48,071 bases of DNA from Clostridium sp. OF09-36 (GTDB lineage: Bacteria; Bacillota; Clostridia; Lachnospirales; Lachnospiraceae): the NCBI RefSeq assembly GCF_003481985.1, contig NZ_QUMD01000026.1, positions 1 through 48,071 of the forward strand, in the 5' to 3' direction. The notes under the pieces are model-generated. The model was not told the origin of the DNA and did not search any database. It worked only from the letters and a program-made list of their open reading frames with translations. The position numbers were made by a program, and so were the translations under genes. The stretch's first letter is position 1; each line of letters begins with the position of its first letter. Positions 37,835 through 46,056 of this stretch are shown here, one piece after another.

Positions 37835-38800
37835 CTACCACTGTAACAAAACTGCGCCCCAGGTAAGACCGCCTCCAAAGCCTGCCAGCACCAGCTTGTC
37901 TCCCCGGTTTAATTTTCCTTCCCGGTTTAACTGGTCCAGCAGGATCGGTACCGTTGCACCCGACGTATTGCCATACCGGCCAATGTTCATCGGCACCTTA
38001 TCAAGTGGCTGCTTCAGCCGCTTTGCAACAGCCTCACAGATCCGGTAATTCGCCTGGTGAAGAACAAAATAGCGGATGTCCTCAATTGCCGTCCCACTCT
38101 CGGAAAGCACCTGGTGGATACACTCCGGTACCTTCTTGACGGCAAATTTGAATACCTCCTGGCCATCCATATAGATATAGCCAAGCTCCGGTGTCTTTCC
38201 ATTCAGGAAATTTCCCTCGCTGCGGGCCAGACAGGAAAGAACCATTCCTCTCGCCCCGTCTGATCCCATGACACTGTGAATGATGCCGGTTGTCTCATCT
38301 GCACGGATCACTGCTGCTCCGGCTCCATCTCCAAATAAAACACAGGTAGCCCGGTCACTCCAGTCTGTCAGCTTGCTCAAACAATCTGCACCGATGATCA
38401 GTCCGGTCTTGTAAACACCTGCCTGGATAAAGGCCTGGGCCGTGCTTAAAGCGATCTCAAAGCCAGAACAGGCCGCACTGATATCAAAAGCCATGGCATG
38501 AACTGCGCCGATCGCTGCCTGCACCTCGCAGGCTCCATTTGGGAAACAGTGGTCCGGTGAGGATGTTGCAAGCAGGATAAACTCGATTTCTTCTGCCGCA
38601 ACCTTCGCATTTTCCAATGCATGTTTGGCTGCCCGGGATGCCAGAATGCTTGTTCCCTCTGTCTCAGCAATATGCCGCTCATGGATTCCCGTACGGCTGA
38701 CGATCCACTCGTCACTGGTCTCCACAACCCCTGCCAATTCCTCATTCGTCACAATACGCTCCGGAACATAAGAACCGGTTCCAATAATTCTGCCTGTCAT
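37835..38800 (-). CDS. fabH: 3-oxoacyl-ACP synthase III
   Basis: A 321-residue initiating condensing enzyme with the Cys-His-Asn triad in ISAACSGFEIAL, VLHQANYRI and GRYGNTSGATVP. It condenses acetyl- or branched acyl-CoA with malonyl-ACP and is the first gene of the operon. AAAGGAAA lies somewhat far (about 12 bases) before the ATG. Confidence 0.98.
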   Translation of the reverse strand: MTGRIIGTGSYVPERIVTNEELAGVVETSDEWIVSRTGIHERHIAETEGTSILASRAAKHALENAKVAAEEIEFILLATSSPDHCFPNGACEVQAAIGAVHAMAFDISAACSGFEIALSTAQAFIQAGVYKTGLIIGADCLSKLTDWSDRATCVLFGDGAGAAVIRADETTGIIHSVMGSDGARGMVLSCLARSEGNFLNGKTPELGYIYMDGQEVFKFAVKKVPECIHQVLSESGTAIEDIRYFVLHQANYRICEAVAKRLKQPLDKVPMNIGRYGNTSGATVPILLDQLNREGKLNRGDKLVLAGFGGGLTWGAVLLQW

Positions 38801-38874
38801 GTTCGTACCTGTTTCCTTTAGAAATTTGTATCACTGCGATATGTACAGCCTCAAATTTACTTTTATTTTCAAAT

Positions 38875-38891
38875 GTTTTGATATTCAAAGT
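38875..38891. promoter_or_regulatory. FabT-type operator
   Basis: On the minus strand ACTTTGAATATCAAAAC is a near-palindrome that fits the FabT box pattern ANTTTGANTATCAAANT except at the last base. It lies about 10-25 bases downstream of the predicted start of the fab transcript, where a bound repressor could block transcription. Confidence 0.65.
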
Positions 38892-38906
38892 TTTTTGACG
38901 TTTTAT

Positions 38907-38935
38907 ATATTATAGAATAAAAAGAGTTTTGTCAA
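38907..38935 (-). promoter_or_regulatory. fatty-acid operon promoter
   Basis: On the minus strand TTGACA (38930-38935) and TAATAT (38907-38912) are separated by 17 bases; TATAAT two bases away gives a 15-base spacer. The -35 box lies within the terminator arm of the XRE gene. Confidence 0.85.
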
Positions 38936-38959
38936 GCAATATTTCCCGACAAAACTCTT
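38919..38959 (-). terminator. terminator of the XRE gene
   Basis: A perfect 12-bp inverted repeat (AAGAGTTTTGTC at 38948-38959 pairing with 38922-38933) is followed on the minus strand by TTTATT. The downstream arm overlaps the fabH -35 box. Confidence 0.8.
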
Positions 38960-38978
38960 CCTAAAACTCTTATAAACC

Positions 38979-39317
38979 TTACACCGTTGTTTCCTGCTGG
39001 TCTTCCCTTAAAAGCTGCATCATCAAGACTACAACGTGCTTCCGGTCCTTGTTTAATGCTTCCCATTCATAAACCGGGAAATCTTTTGAGGTATTCTTCT
39101 CCGGATCATCCTCCACCAGGCTCAAAAATTCGGAGCACTTCATTCCGAATGCCTTGCTGATCTTAGTCAAAGTGTCGATGCTGACCGTGCTTCGCTTATT
39201 AAACATAGTTGTCAGAGTCGATTGCTTGATTCCGCTCAGCTGAGAAAGGCGGTAACGGCTGTATCCTCTCTGCTTCATCAGTTCTTCCATCTTCAGCAGT
39301 AACCTTTCGTTCTCCAT
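38979..39317 (-). CDS. XRE-family helix-turn-helix regulator
   Basis: The 112-residue protein has an N-terminal HTH_3 domain (YSRYRLSQLSGIKQSTLTTMFNKRSTVSIDTLTKISKAFG) and a short charged C-terminal part without a known ligand domain. It lies immediately upstream of fabH where streptococci have fabT, but it has its own terminator. Whether it controls the fatty-acid genes is not shown by sequence. Confidence 0.88.
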   Translation of the reverse strand: MENERLLLKMEELMKQRGYSRYRLSQLSGIKQSTLTTMFNKRSTVSIDTLTKISKAFGMKCSEFLSLVEDDPEKNTSKDFPVYEWEALNKDRKHVVVLMMQLLREDQQETTV

Positions 39318-39429
39318 GTCATATCTCCTTATCCTTTGAATACCTCTATCTTATTGGATTTAAGAGACATGCCATAGATTTAATATTTTGATAATGTAGG
39401 TCGTAAAATTGACATATATTGCATTTTTT

Positions 39430-39464
39430 GCCGTAAATCCGTTCTTTTCCTACGAATTTACGGC
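39430..39464. repeat. stem-loop between rsmI and the XRE gene
   Basis: GCCGTAAATCCG and CGAATTTACGGC form a 12-position stem with one mismatch. There is no T-run on the minus strand after it, so it is not a canonical terminator of rsmI. Confidence 0.5.
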
Positions 39465-39478
39465 ATATCTTTCAAATA

Positions 39479-40348
39479 TCAATCCTTTTGTTCTGTCAGC
39501 ATACGGTATACATCCCGCTTTGCGATCCCACGGTCCTTTGCCACCAGCTTCATGGCTTCCTTCCGGTCAATCCCCTGGGATAAATAAAGCTCCATATGCT
39601 CCGCAAGCTCCATCTCCTCCCAGGATTTCTGCTGCTCCGCCTTTAGCTGTCCAATACTCTTTCCTTCAATGACGATCACGCACTCCCCTTTTGGCTCCTC
39701 ATGTTCATAGCGTTCAAGCGCCTCGCCAAAGGTAGTCCGGTAAGCCTCCTCATACTTCTTAGTCAGCTCGCGGCAGATCGTAATACGGCGGTCTGACCCC
39801 AGTGTGGCCGACAGCTCCTGAAGTGTACGCACCAGATGATGCGGTGCCTCATATACGATCATTGTGCGGGTTTCCGTTTTTAATTCCTCTAGGATCCACT
39901 GGCGTTCCTTCTTATCGACCGGAAGAAATGCCTCAAAGCAGAATCTTCTTGTTGCCAGCCCGGATATCGTCAGCGCTGTAATGCAGGCTGCAGGTCCGGG
40001 CAGGGAAGTCACCTCAATTCCGGCTTCATAGCACTGCTTTACCAGCTCCTCCCCAGGATCCGAAATTCCCGGGGTCCCCGCATCCGTCACCAGCGCAATG
40101 TTTACGCCCTGACGCATCTGTTCCACCAGATAACGTGCCTTATCGATCTTGTTATATTCATGATAGCTTGTCATCGGTGTTTTGATCCCGAAATGATTCA
40201 GCAGCTTAATGCTGTGTCTGGTATCTTCTGCCGCGATCAGATTGGCTTCTTTTAAGGTATTTAATACCCGCAGCGTGATATCATCCAGATTTCCGATCGG
40301 AGTTGCACAAAGATATAACTTACCTGCTGCCTTTTCCTGTTCCGCCAT
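39479..40348 (-). CDS. rsmI: 16S rRNA (cytidine-2'-O)-methyltransferase
   Basis: A 289-residue tetrapyrrole-methylase-fold enzyme with LYLCATPIGNLDDITLR, AAEDTRHSIKLLNHF, VTDAGTPGISDPGEELV and SLPGPAACITAL. It 2'-O-methylates C1402 of 16S rRNA. It is the B. subtilis yabC equivalent and ends the holB-ricT-trmN6-rsmI run. Confidence 0.97.
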   Translation of the reverse strand: MAEQEKAAGKLYLCATPIGNLDDITLRVLNTLKEANLIAAEDTRHSIKLLNHFGIKTPMTSYHEYNKIDKARYLVEQMRQGVNIALVTDAGTPGISDPGEELVKQCYEAGIEVTSLPGPAACITALTISGLATRRFCFEAFLPVDKKERQWILEELKTETRTMIVYEAPHHLVRTLQELSATLGSDRRITICRELTKKYEEAYRTTFGEALERYEHEEPKGECVIVIEGKSIGQLKAEQQKSWEEMELAEHMELYLSQGIDRKEAMKLVAKDRGIAKRDVYRMLTEQKD

Positions 40349-40374
40349 AATTTCCTCCTGATAGCCTCTGTTAT

Positions 40375-41115
40375 CTAATATCCGTAAATGTCGTAGATTT
40401 CCTGTGTATACACACCCGGCTTCTGATAAACGATAACCGGCGCCTCCACCTTCATCATCGATCTGCCACCCCGCACAGCCTCGATCAGCACCATATTAGC
40501 ATCCTTATCCGCAAACGGATGTACCAGCTTCATGCGTTTTGGCTCCAGCCTGTATGTCTTCAATGCCGTAATGATCTCCGCAAGCCGGTGGGGCCGGTGT
40601 ACCATATAAAAACGTCCGCCGGATCTTAACAGCAGCGAAGCCTCCCTGCAGACATCGTCCAGCGTACAAAATACCTCATGCCGCGCAATAGCCTTTGGGA
40701 GATCCGGGTTTTTCAGTCCATGATTATCATTCATATAAGGCGGATTCGATGTAACCACATCAAAAGAAGCCTTGCCGAACAGCCGGCTGGCTTCCTTGAT
40801 GTCGCCTCTCACAATGTCTACCCGGTCTTCCAGATGGTTCAGCCGCACACTCCTCTCTGCCATCTCCGCCACCTCTTTTTGGATCTCAAGGCCGGTAAAA
40901 TGCTTTCCTTTTGTTTTTGCCTCCAATAAGATCGGGATGATTCCGGTCCCTGTGCCTAGGTCCACGGCCACTTCCCCTTCCTTTACCTGGGCAAAGCCAG
41001 ATAAAAGCACTGCGTCCATACCGAAGCAAAAGCCCTTCTTTTTCTGGATGATGCGGTAACCGTTTCTCTGAAGATCATCGATCCGCTCATCCTCACCGCA
41101 GATCACATTATTCAT
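40375..41115 (-). CDS. tRNA1(Val) adenine-N6-methyltransferase-like protein (YabB/TrmN6)
   Basis: A 246-residue SAM methyltransferase with the binding loop AVDLGTGTGIIPILLE and catalytic SNPPYMND. It corresponds to YabB in B. subtilis by position and motif. It overlaps ricT by 8 bases and precedes rsmI by 26. The exact base modified is inferred from the family. Confidence 0.92.
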   Translation of the reverse strand: MNNVICGEDERIDDLQRNGYRIIQKKKGFCFGMDAVLLSGFAQVKEGEVAVDLGTGTGIIPILLEAKTKGKHFTGLEIQKEVAEMAERSVRLNHLEDRVDIVRGDIKEASRLFGKASFDVVTSNPPYMNDNHGLKNPDLPKAIARHEVFCTLDDVCREASLLLRSGGRFYMVHRPHRLAEIITALKTYRLEPKRMKLVHPFADKDANMVLIEAVRGGRSMMKVEAPVIVYQKPGVYTQEIYDIYGY

Positions 41116-42019
41116 TCAGCTTTGATTTTCCTTCCTTTTTCTCAAGTGCCTCCAGCTTTTTCAGCTCATGGTCTTCTGCCTGCTCCCCTTTGCCTTTCCG
41201 GCGGCGCGGTTTGAACTTCAGCTGTTCGACTTTATATTCCCGGATCTCTTTTTCATCCTTTTCAACCGTAACAACAACCTTAACTAACTGGCGCAGGACA
41301 TTCACACTCTGTACCTCGCCCTTTAAGCCATCATCGGTTGTCACATAATCCCCTACACCCGGAAGCTTGCTGTTTAAATATTCATAGGTGTCTTCCTCAT
41401 TCTTTAAGCAGCACATCAGACGGCCACAAACGCCAGAGATCTTGGTAGGGTTTAAGGACAGGTTCTGCTCCTTTGCCATCTTGATAGATACCGGAATAAA
41501 TTCCGACAGATAAGAATGGCAGCAAAGCGGTCTTCCGCAGATCCCGATCCCACCCACGATCTTTGTCTCATCACGGACGCCTACCTGGCGCAGCTCGATC
41601 CTGGTCTTAAATACAGAAGCAAGATCCTTTACCAGCTCTCGGAAATCGATTCTTCCGTCTGCCGTAAAATAAAACAGGATCTTATTGTTATCGAAGGTAT
41701 ACTCTACATCGATCAGCTTCATCTCCAGCTTATGCTTGCGGATCTTTTCCTGACAGATTTTAAAAGCATCCTTTTCCTTTTTGCGGTTTGCTTCCTCGCG
41801 GGCAATATCCTCTTTATTTGCCATGCGAATCACCGCCTTTAACGGCTGCACAACCTTATTGTCCTCCACGTCCCGGTTTCCCAGCACTACATGGCCATAC
41901 TCAATGCCACGGGCCGTTTCCACGATTACATGGTCCCCATTTTTAATTTCCAGCTTTCCCGGGGAAAAATAATAAATCTTTCCTGCCGTACGAAAGCGGA
42001 CTCCGATTACTGTTACCAT
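41108..42019 (-). CDS. ricT: PSP1-domain protein RicT (YaaT)
   Basis: The 303-residue protein has the PSP1 domain and two cysteine clusters, GICGRPLCCHSY and SGVCGRLMCCLKN, which bind iron-sulfur clusters in the RicA-RicF-RicT complex. That complex affects sporulation and RNase Y activity. A Lys/Glu-rich tail follows residue 260. AGGAG precedes the ATG. Confidence 0.95.
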   Translation of the reverse strand: MVTVIGVRFRTAGKIYYFSPGKLEIKNGDHVIVETARGIEYGHVVLGNRDVEDNKVVQPLKAVIRMANKEDIAREEANRKKEKDAFKICQEKIRKHKLEMKLIDVEYTFDNNKILFYFTADGRIDFRELVKDLASVFKTRIELRQVGVRDETKIVGGIGICGRPLCCHSYLSEFIPVSIKMAKEQNLSLNPTKISGVCGRLMCCLKNEEDTYEYLNSKLPGVGDYVTTDDGLKGEVQSVNVLRQLVKVVVTVEKDEKEIREYKVEQLKFKPRRRKGKGEQAEDHELKKLEALEKKEGKSKLNE

Positions 42020-42069
42020 AATTTATCGATCTCCTATCTGTTTCAGTCTGATTCCATCTGACTAACCGT

Positions 42070-42104
42070 TTGATATTGTTCACGCGTTGCGCAAACGGTA
42101 TCAA
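42070..42104. repeat. dispersed hairpin, copy 3
   Basis: TTGATA / TATCAA arms enclose the core TTCACGC-GTT-GCGCAAA. It lies in the 81-base gap between holB and ricT. The core is shared with copies at 584 and 8574, while the outer arms differ yet remain complementary. Confidence 0.6.
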
Positions 42105-43093
42105 CCGTTTTCCTTCATCACAAGAAGCATCAACTCCATCGCCAGCTCCATATTTACATTCGCATCCAGTCGGACGCGGGCTTTATCGATCGCCTGCAGG
42201 ATTTTCTCCAGTCCCTCATAAGAGCACTTTTTGCTGACCTCGTTGATGCTGCTGTATTCATCCTTGAAGATCAGCTGGTTCATATCCTGTGCAACCTTGT
42301 AAATTAATACATCCCGGTACCAGAGCTGCATAAAATCCAGGCACTCATAAATATCCAGATTTTCCTCTTTCATTTTCCGGATATAATCCAGCAGCTCAGA
42401 AATGTCCATCTCCTTTATGTGCTTTAAAAGATGGAGCATCTCCCCATGCAGAAGCTTAAAGTCCTCCGAAGACGCCAGCGAAATTGCCTTTCCCAGATTT
42501 CCACGGGCAAAAGCCGCATAAATATCGGCATCCGCCTCTTCCACATGCAGATTGTCTGTCAAATACTTCTTCACGGTAAAATTCCGGAGCGGCTTTAATT
42601 TCAGCTGTACGCACCGCGACAGAATCGTTGGCAAGAATGCTTCCTGATTCGTTGTCAGCAGCAGGATCACCGCATAGGAAGGTGGCTCCTCAATGGTTTT
42701 TAAGAGCGCATTCTGCGCCTGCTGCGTCATCTTCTCTGCTTCGTCTACAATATATATTTTATAATAGCTGCTGTAAGGCCGGATCATGATCGTGTCATTG
42801 ATCTGCCTGCGGATATCATCGACGCCGATCGTCCCTGACTTTTCATGGGATACATAGATCAGATCCGGATGGCTGCCGCTCAAAACCTGTCTGCAGGCAT
42901 GGCACTCCATGCAGGGCTCACTCTTTCCCCTCTCACACAGAAGCGTAAGTGCGAAGGCATTCGCTAACGATTTCCGGCCCATTCCCGCCTCTCCTGTAAG
43001 GATATAGGCATGGGATACCTTGTTATATTCGATAGCTTTCTGAAAATGCTCTTTTATCTGTTCATGGCCGATAATCTCTTGAAAATTCAACAT
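42101..43093 (-). CDS. holB: DNA polymerase III subunit delta'
   Basis: A 330-residue clamp-loader protein with HAYILTGEAGMGRKS, a cysteine set (CMECHACRQ), YIVDEAEKM and ILSRC. ATG 43093 follows AGGTG. Its position before ricT matches B. subtilis holB-yaaT. Confidence 0.96.
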   Translation of the reverse strand: MLNFQEIIGHEQIKEHFQKAIEYNKVSHAYILTGEAGMGRKSLANAFALTLLCERGKSEPCMECHACRQVLSGSHPDLIYVSHEKSGTIGVDDIRRQINDTIMIRPYSSYYKIYIVDEAEKMTQQAQNALLKTIEEPPSYAVILLLTTNQEAFLPTILSRCVQLKLKPLRNFTVKKYLTDNLHVEEADADIYAAFARGNLGKAISLASSEDFKLLHGEMLHLLKHIKEMDISELLDYIRKMKEENLDIYECLDFMQLWYRDVLIYKVAQDMNQLIFKDEYSSINEVSKKCSYEGLEKILQAIDKARVRLDANVNMELAMELMLLVMKENG

Positions 43094-43188
43094 AGCAGTC
43101 ACCTCACAATCTTCGTAACGTTTCTATGAACCCAAAGCTATAGCAGCGATCCGCCTTTGCATTAATCCGTTACGTAATATCATTCAAA

Positions 43189-43217
43189 AGTATAGCATAC
43201 TTTCGCCTTCCAGCCAA
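43189..43217 (-). promoter_or_regulatory. holB operon promoter
   Basis: On the minus strand TTGGCT (43212-43217) and TATACT (43189-43194) are separated by 17 bases, about 96 bases before holB. Confidence 0.6.
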
Positions 43218-43273
43218 TGCTTCCTATTCCAAATCAGCAAAATCTGCTGCCAGAACTGTATCATGCGGGATTT

Positions 43274-43870
43274 TCAGTCGCATTTCACCATATCCTTCCA
43301 GATCCGCGCTGCAACCTGTTCCACACAGCTTTCCAGATCCTGGTTTTCAAACGCCTCCTTCACACCGAGCGCCGCCAGACGCTCCGGTGCAAAATCTGCC
43401 TCATCTGCCAGAAATCTCCTGCACAGCTCCGCATATTTCGGCTCCTTCTGCTGCCGTTCCCGCAAAAGTGCACGCTCCAGACGCACACCGTCATCTACTG
43501 TAATATACAGCGGGATCAGCACTTCCTTCCCGTAATAATTCCTCAGCTTTTCATAAGAATCCAGGGTTCCGATCACCAGATAATCCTTGTTTGCCAGATC
43601 AATCTGTCCATCATCCACGGTTGCATAGCTCCAGGGGCCATACACCGTCTGGTAAGTCCGTACTTCGATCACCTTTCCATCTCGCTGCATTGATTCCAAG
43701 TGAAGACCGTCGATGAAATGATACTCAACTCCCTCCTGTTCCCCATCCCGCATAGGCCGCGTGGTATAAAGGACCAAAGTCTGCAGCTGCGGGTATAAGC
43801 TATGCAGCTTTTTATAAATGCTATCCTTTCCCGATGCACTCTTTCCCATCAGATAAAAGATTTTTCCCAT
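43274..43870 (-). CDS. Guanylate-kinase-like P-loop protein
   Basis: The 198-residue protein has the P-loop LMGKSASGKDSIYKK and the GMP-binding-like VLYTTRPMRDGEQEGVEYHF. It resembles guanylate kinase but with some features changed, and it occupies the place of tmk in the B. subtilis yaaO-tmk-holB cluster. I therefore do not name it gmk. ATG 43870 has AGGAGG upstream. Confidence 0.85.
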   Translation of the reverse strand: MGKIFYLMGKSASGKDSIYKKLHSLYPQLQTLVLYTTRPMRDGEQEGVEYHFIDGLHLESMQRDGKVIEVRTYQTVYGPWSYATVDDGQIDLANKDYLVIGTLDSYEKLRNYYGKEVLIPLYITVDDGVRLERALLRERQQKEPKYAELCRRFLADEADFAPERLAALGVKEAFENQDLESCVEQVAARIWKDMVKCD

Positions 43871-43974
43871 CCTGTTTTCCTCCTGACTCCTGTACTTTCT
43901 GCGATCTTTGTATTCCCTGCAATTTCCGTAGTTTCTGTTCTTCCAGTAACCTTCCATTCTTCCAAGCCATTTCG

Positions 43975-45450
43975 CTATTCCAAGTCATTCCGGTCTTCCA
44001 AACTACTCTGCTTTTCCTTCACAACCAGCAGATGCTCCGTTTTCCTGTCTTCCAGCCCCTGAACCGGCAGCCCAAGCTCACGGTCCTTCAGAACCTGCCC
44101 GATGATTTCCCGGTTCATCCGCTCTCCCGGCGTGATGATCGGAATTCCCGGCGGATACAGATAGATAAATTCCCCGGATATCCTGCCTGCCGATTCTTCC
44201 AGACACACCCGCTCCAATGGTGCATTGGCAGCTTCTGCAGGCGTCATGCAGATTTTCCCTTTCGGAATTTGGGACGCTGCACAGTTTCCAGCCTTATTCC
44301 GCTCCAGCTCCCGGTCGATCGCAAGCAATGCTTCTGTCAGACGCTTCAGGTGCTCCTCACTATCCAGAAAAGTCAGGATCGCCACAGCATAATCTGCCCC
44401 GCACATCTCCATTTCAATTGCAAAATCCCGGCGCAGACACTCATTCAGTTCCTCTCCCGTCATTTGGTTCTGACAGGAAATGACCAGCTTTGACTCATCC
44501 ACATCAAAGATCCCGTAGCGTCCTGCTTCCTCTCTGCTTAGAAGCTTCAGGCTCTGCAGCTGCCCCAGCCATTTTCTGACTTCAAAAATCCTCTGGGCAA
44601 ATTTCTCCATATATTGTCTTCCATGCTGCTCCATATCAAAAATACATTGCTCGATCGCCGCCATGAACACATAAGAAGGGCTGCTGCTCTGATACATCTG
44701 GAGACATTGCTCCAGACGTCTCCGGCTGACTCTGTTTCCCTGCATATGCAGCAGTGCTGTCTGCGTCAGACTCGGTAACGTCTTATGAAGGCTCTGTATC
44801 ACCAGATCTGCCCCACACTGCAAAGCCGACACCGGAAAATGCCCGGCCCCAAAGGGAAAATGTGCACCATGGGCTTCATCTACGATAAGTGGAATATCAT
44901 GCGCGTGCACGGCCTCTGCAATCGCACGGATGTCAGAAACTACACCATCGTAGGTCGGCGATACGATCAGAACCCCACGGATCTGCGGGTGCTCCCTCAG
45001 CTTCTTTTCCACATCCTCCGGGGTAATCCCACCCTGTATCCCCAAATGACCGATAATTTGTGGATAAACATATTCCGGCTTCAGAGAATTGAGGATAAGT
45101 CCATGATACACCGATTTATGGCAATTGCGGCTCACCAGAATCGTCTCACCGGGATGCATCACCGCCCCGATGGCACTTAAGATTCCGCAACTGCTTCCAT
45201 TTACCAGATAATACGTATGGTCTGCACCATATACCCCGGCCGCCCATTCCATGGAAGCTTTTAAAATTCCTTCCGGATGATGCAGGTTGTCAAACCCGTC
45301 TATTTCTGTGATATCAATGGAAAAAGGATTCGGAAAATCCCGCAGGATTTCAAAATCCATCTGGCGCTTATGTCCAGGCATATGAAACGCTGCTGTCTGG
45401 GTCGCACAGTAGCGCTTTAAACGTTCTCTCAGTAATTCTTCTTCTCTCAT
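43975..45450 (-). CDS. Orn/Lys/Arg decarboxylase, YaaO-like
   Basis: The 491-residue PLP enzyme has FHMPGHKR at the start, a PLP-pocket TYYLVNGSSCG, IVDEAHGAHFPFG and the Schiff-base lysine in SLHKTLPSLTQ. The C-terminal domain (GEFIYLYPPGIPIITPGE) is typical. The substrate may be arginine, lysine or ornithine; polyamine synthesis is likely. It heads the cluster and is divergently transcribed from the small gene at 45689. Confidence 0.92.
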   Translation of the reverse strand: MREEELLRERLKRYCATQTAAFHMPGHKRQMDFEILRDFPNPFSIDITEIDGFDNLHHPEGILKASMEWAAGVYGADHTYYLVNGSSCGILSAIGAVMHPGETILVSRNCHKSVYHGLILNSLKPEYVYPQIIGHLGIQGGITPEDVEKKLREHPQIRGVLIVSPTYDGVVSDIRAIAEAVHAHDIPLIVDEAHGAHFPFGAGHFPVSALQCGADLVIQSLHKTLPSLTQTALLHMQGNRVSRRRLEQCLQMYQSSSPSYVFMAAIEQCIFDMEQHGRQYMEKFAQRIFEVRKWLGQLQSLKLLSREEAGRYGIFDVDESKLVISCQNQMTGEELNECLRRDFAIEMEMCGADYAVAILTFLDSEEHLKRLTEALLAIDRELERNKAGNCAASQIPKGKICMTPAEAANAPLERVCLEESAGRISGEFIYLYPPGIPIITPGERMNREIIGQVLKDRELGLPVQGLEDRKTEHLLVVKEKQSSLEDRNDLE

Positions 45451-45485
45451 CAATTTCTATTCTATCCTTATTTTTTGCATAAGTG

Positions 45486-45515
45486 ATTGTAACATAGAAC
45501 ACCTTTACATTCCAA
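45486..45515 (-). promoter_or_regulatory. decarboxylase promoter
   Basis: On the minus strand TTGGAA (45510-45515) and TACAAT (45486-45491) are separated by 18 bases, 36 bases before the ATG. Its -35 box is adjacent to that of the plus-strand promoter. Confidence 0.6.
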
Positions 45516-45532
45516 TCCATTTTCATTATAAT
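45504..45532 (+). promoter_or_regulatory. promoter of the small conserved gene
   Basis: TTTACA (45504-45509) and TATAAT (45527-45532) are separated by 17 bases. It predicts a start near 45540 and a leader of about 150 bases. Confidence 0.8.
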
Positions 45533-45542
45533 CAAGAAGCAG

Positions 45543-45623
45543 GTCCACACATGTATGAACAGAGCAATAAATGATTGCTCAATTGCGAAGGAAGGCGCAG
45601 CCATAGTTCACACATATATGAAC
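45543..45623 (+). promoter_or_regulatory. structured leader with duplicated palindrome
   Basis: Two copies of GTYCACACATRTATGAAC lie at 45543-45560 and 45606-45623. Between them are GAGCAAT/ATTGCTC (7 bp) and TGCG/CGCA hairpins. The 3' half of copy one (GTATGAAC) can pair with the 5' half of copy two (GTTCACAC) at 7 of 8 positions, closing a three-way-junction-like fold. It may be a cis-acting RNA or a pair of operators. Confidence 0.4.
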
Positions 45624-45688
45624 CGCAACGAAACAGCAACACAGGGATACCATAAAAAGTAGAAAAGAGATGAATTGCTTTGCGGCAA

Positions 45689-45907
45689 ATGGAATTTAAA
45701 ATGGAACGCCAGGGTCTGGTGAAAATCGGAGATGTAGTCGATGTCACTGAGCGTGAAGGCTTCAATTACAGCTATATCATTGAGCCGGCTGTAGCCATGT
45801 CAGGCTGTTACAAATCCCGTGACCGGCTCAAATCCAAACAAGGCGTGATCAAGGATATTCAGGAAAACTCCCGCGGATTCTATGTAATTGCGGAATTTGA
45901 CGAATAA
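45689..45907 (+). CDS. small conserved protein of unknown function
   Basis: A 72-residue protein starting MEFKMERQGLVKIGDVVDV and ending YVIAEFDE, predicted to be mostly beta and cytoplasmic. It looks like a small conserved Lachnospiraceae protein, but I know no function. ATG 45689 has only a weak ribosome site, so the start is unsure. It has its own promoter and leader, and a hairpin terminator at 46007-46056. Confidence 0.7.
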   Translation: MEFKMERQGLVKIGDVVDVTEREGFNYSYIIEPAVAMSGCYKSRDRLKSKQGVIKDIQENSRGFYVIAEFDE

Positions 45908-46006
45908 AAAACTTTACGCTTCGTGTATGCACCTGCTGAGGAAATACCCAGGCATTGAAGACAGCAGCACGGTTTCTGCCAGATGCAGCATACAGATGTA
46001 CATGGC

Positions 46007-46056
46007 AAAAACAGGGTTGTGGCGGAAGATTAGTCTTCCATCACAACCCTGTTTTT
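46007..46056. terminator. bidirectional terminator
   Basis: AAAAACAGGGTTGTG and CACAACCCTGTTTTT are exact complements, with A-run and T-run flanks serving both strands. It ends the small plus-strand gene and overlaps the last codons of the minus-strand membrane-protein gene. Confidence 0.92.

Noticed and set aside
39430..39464. Terminator after rsmI
   Set aside because: The stem is good but no T-run follows on the minus strand.
45532..45765. A 77-codon minus-strand reading frame over the structured leader
   Set aside because: It crosses the plus-strand promoter, repeats and start of the small gene and has no ribosome site.
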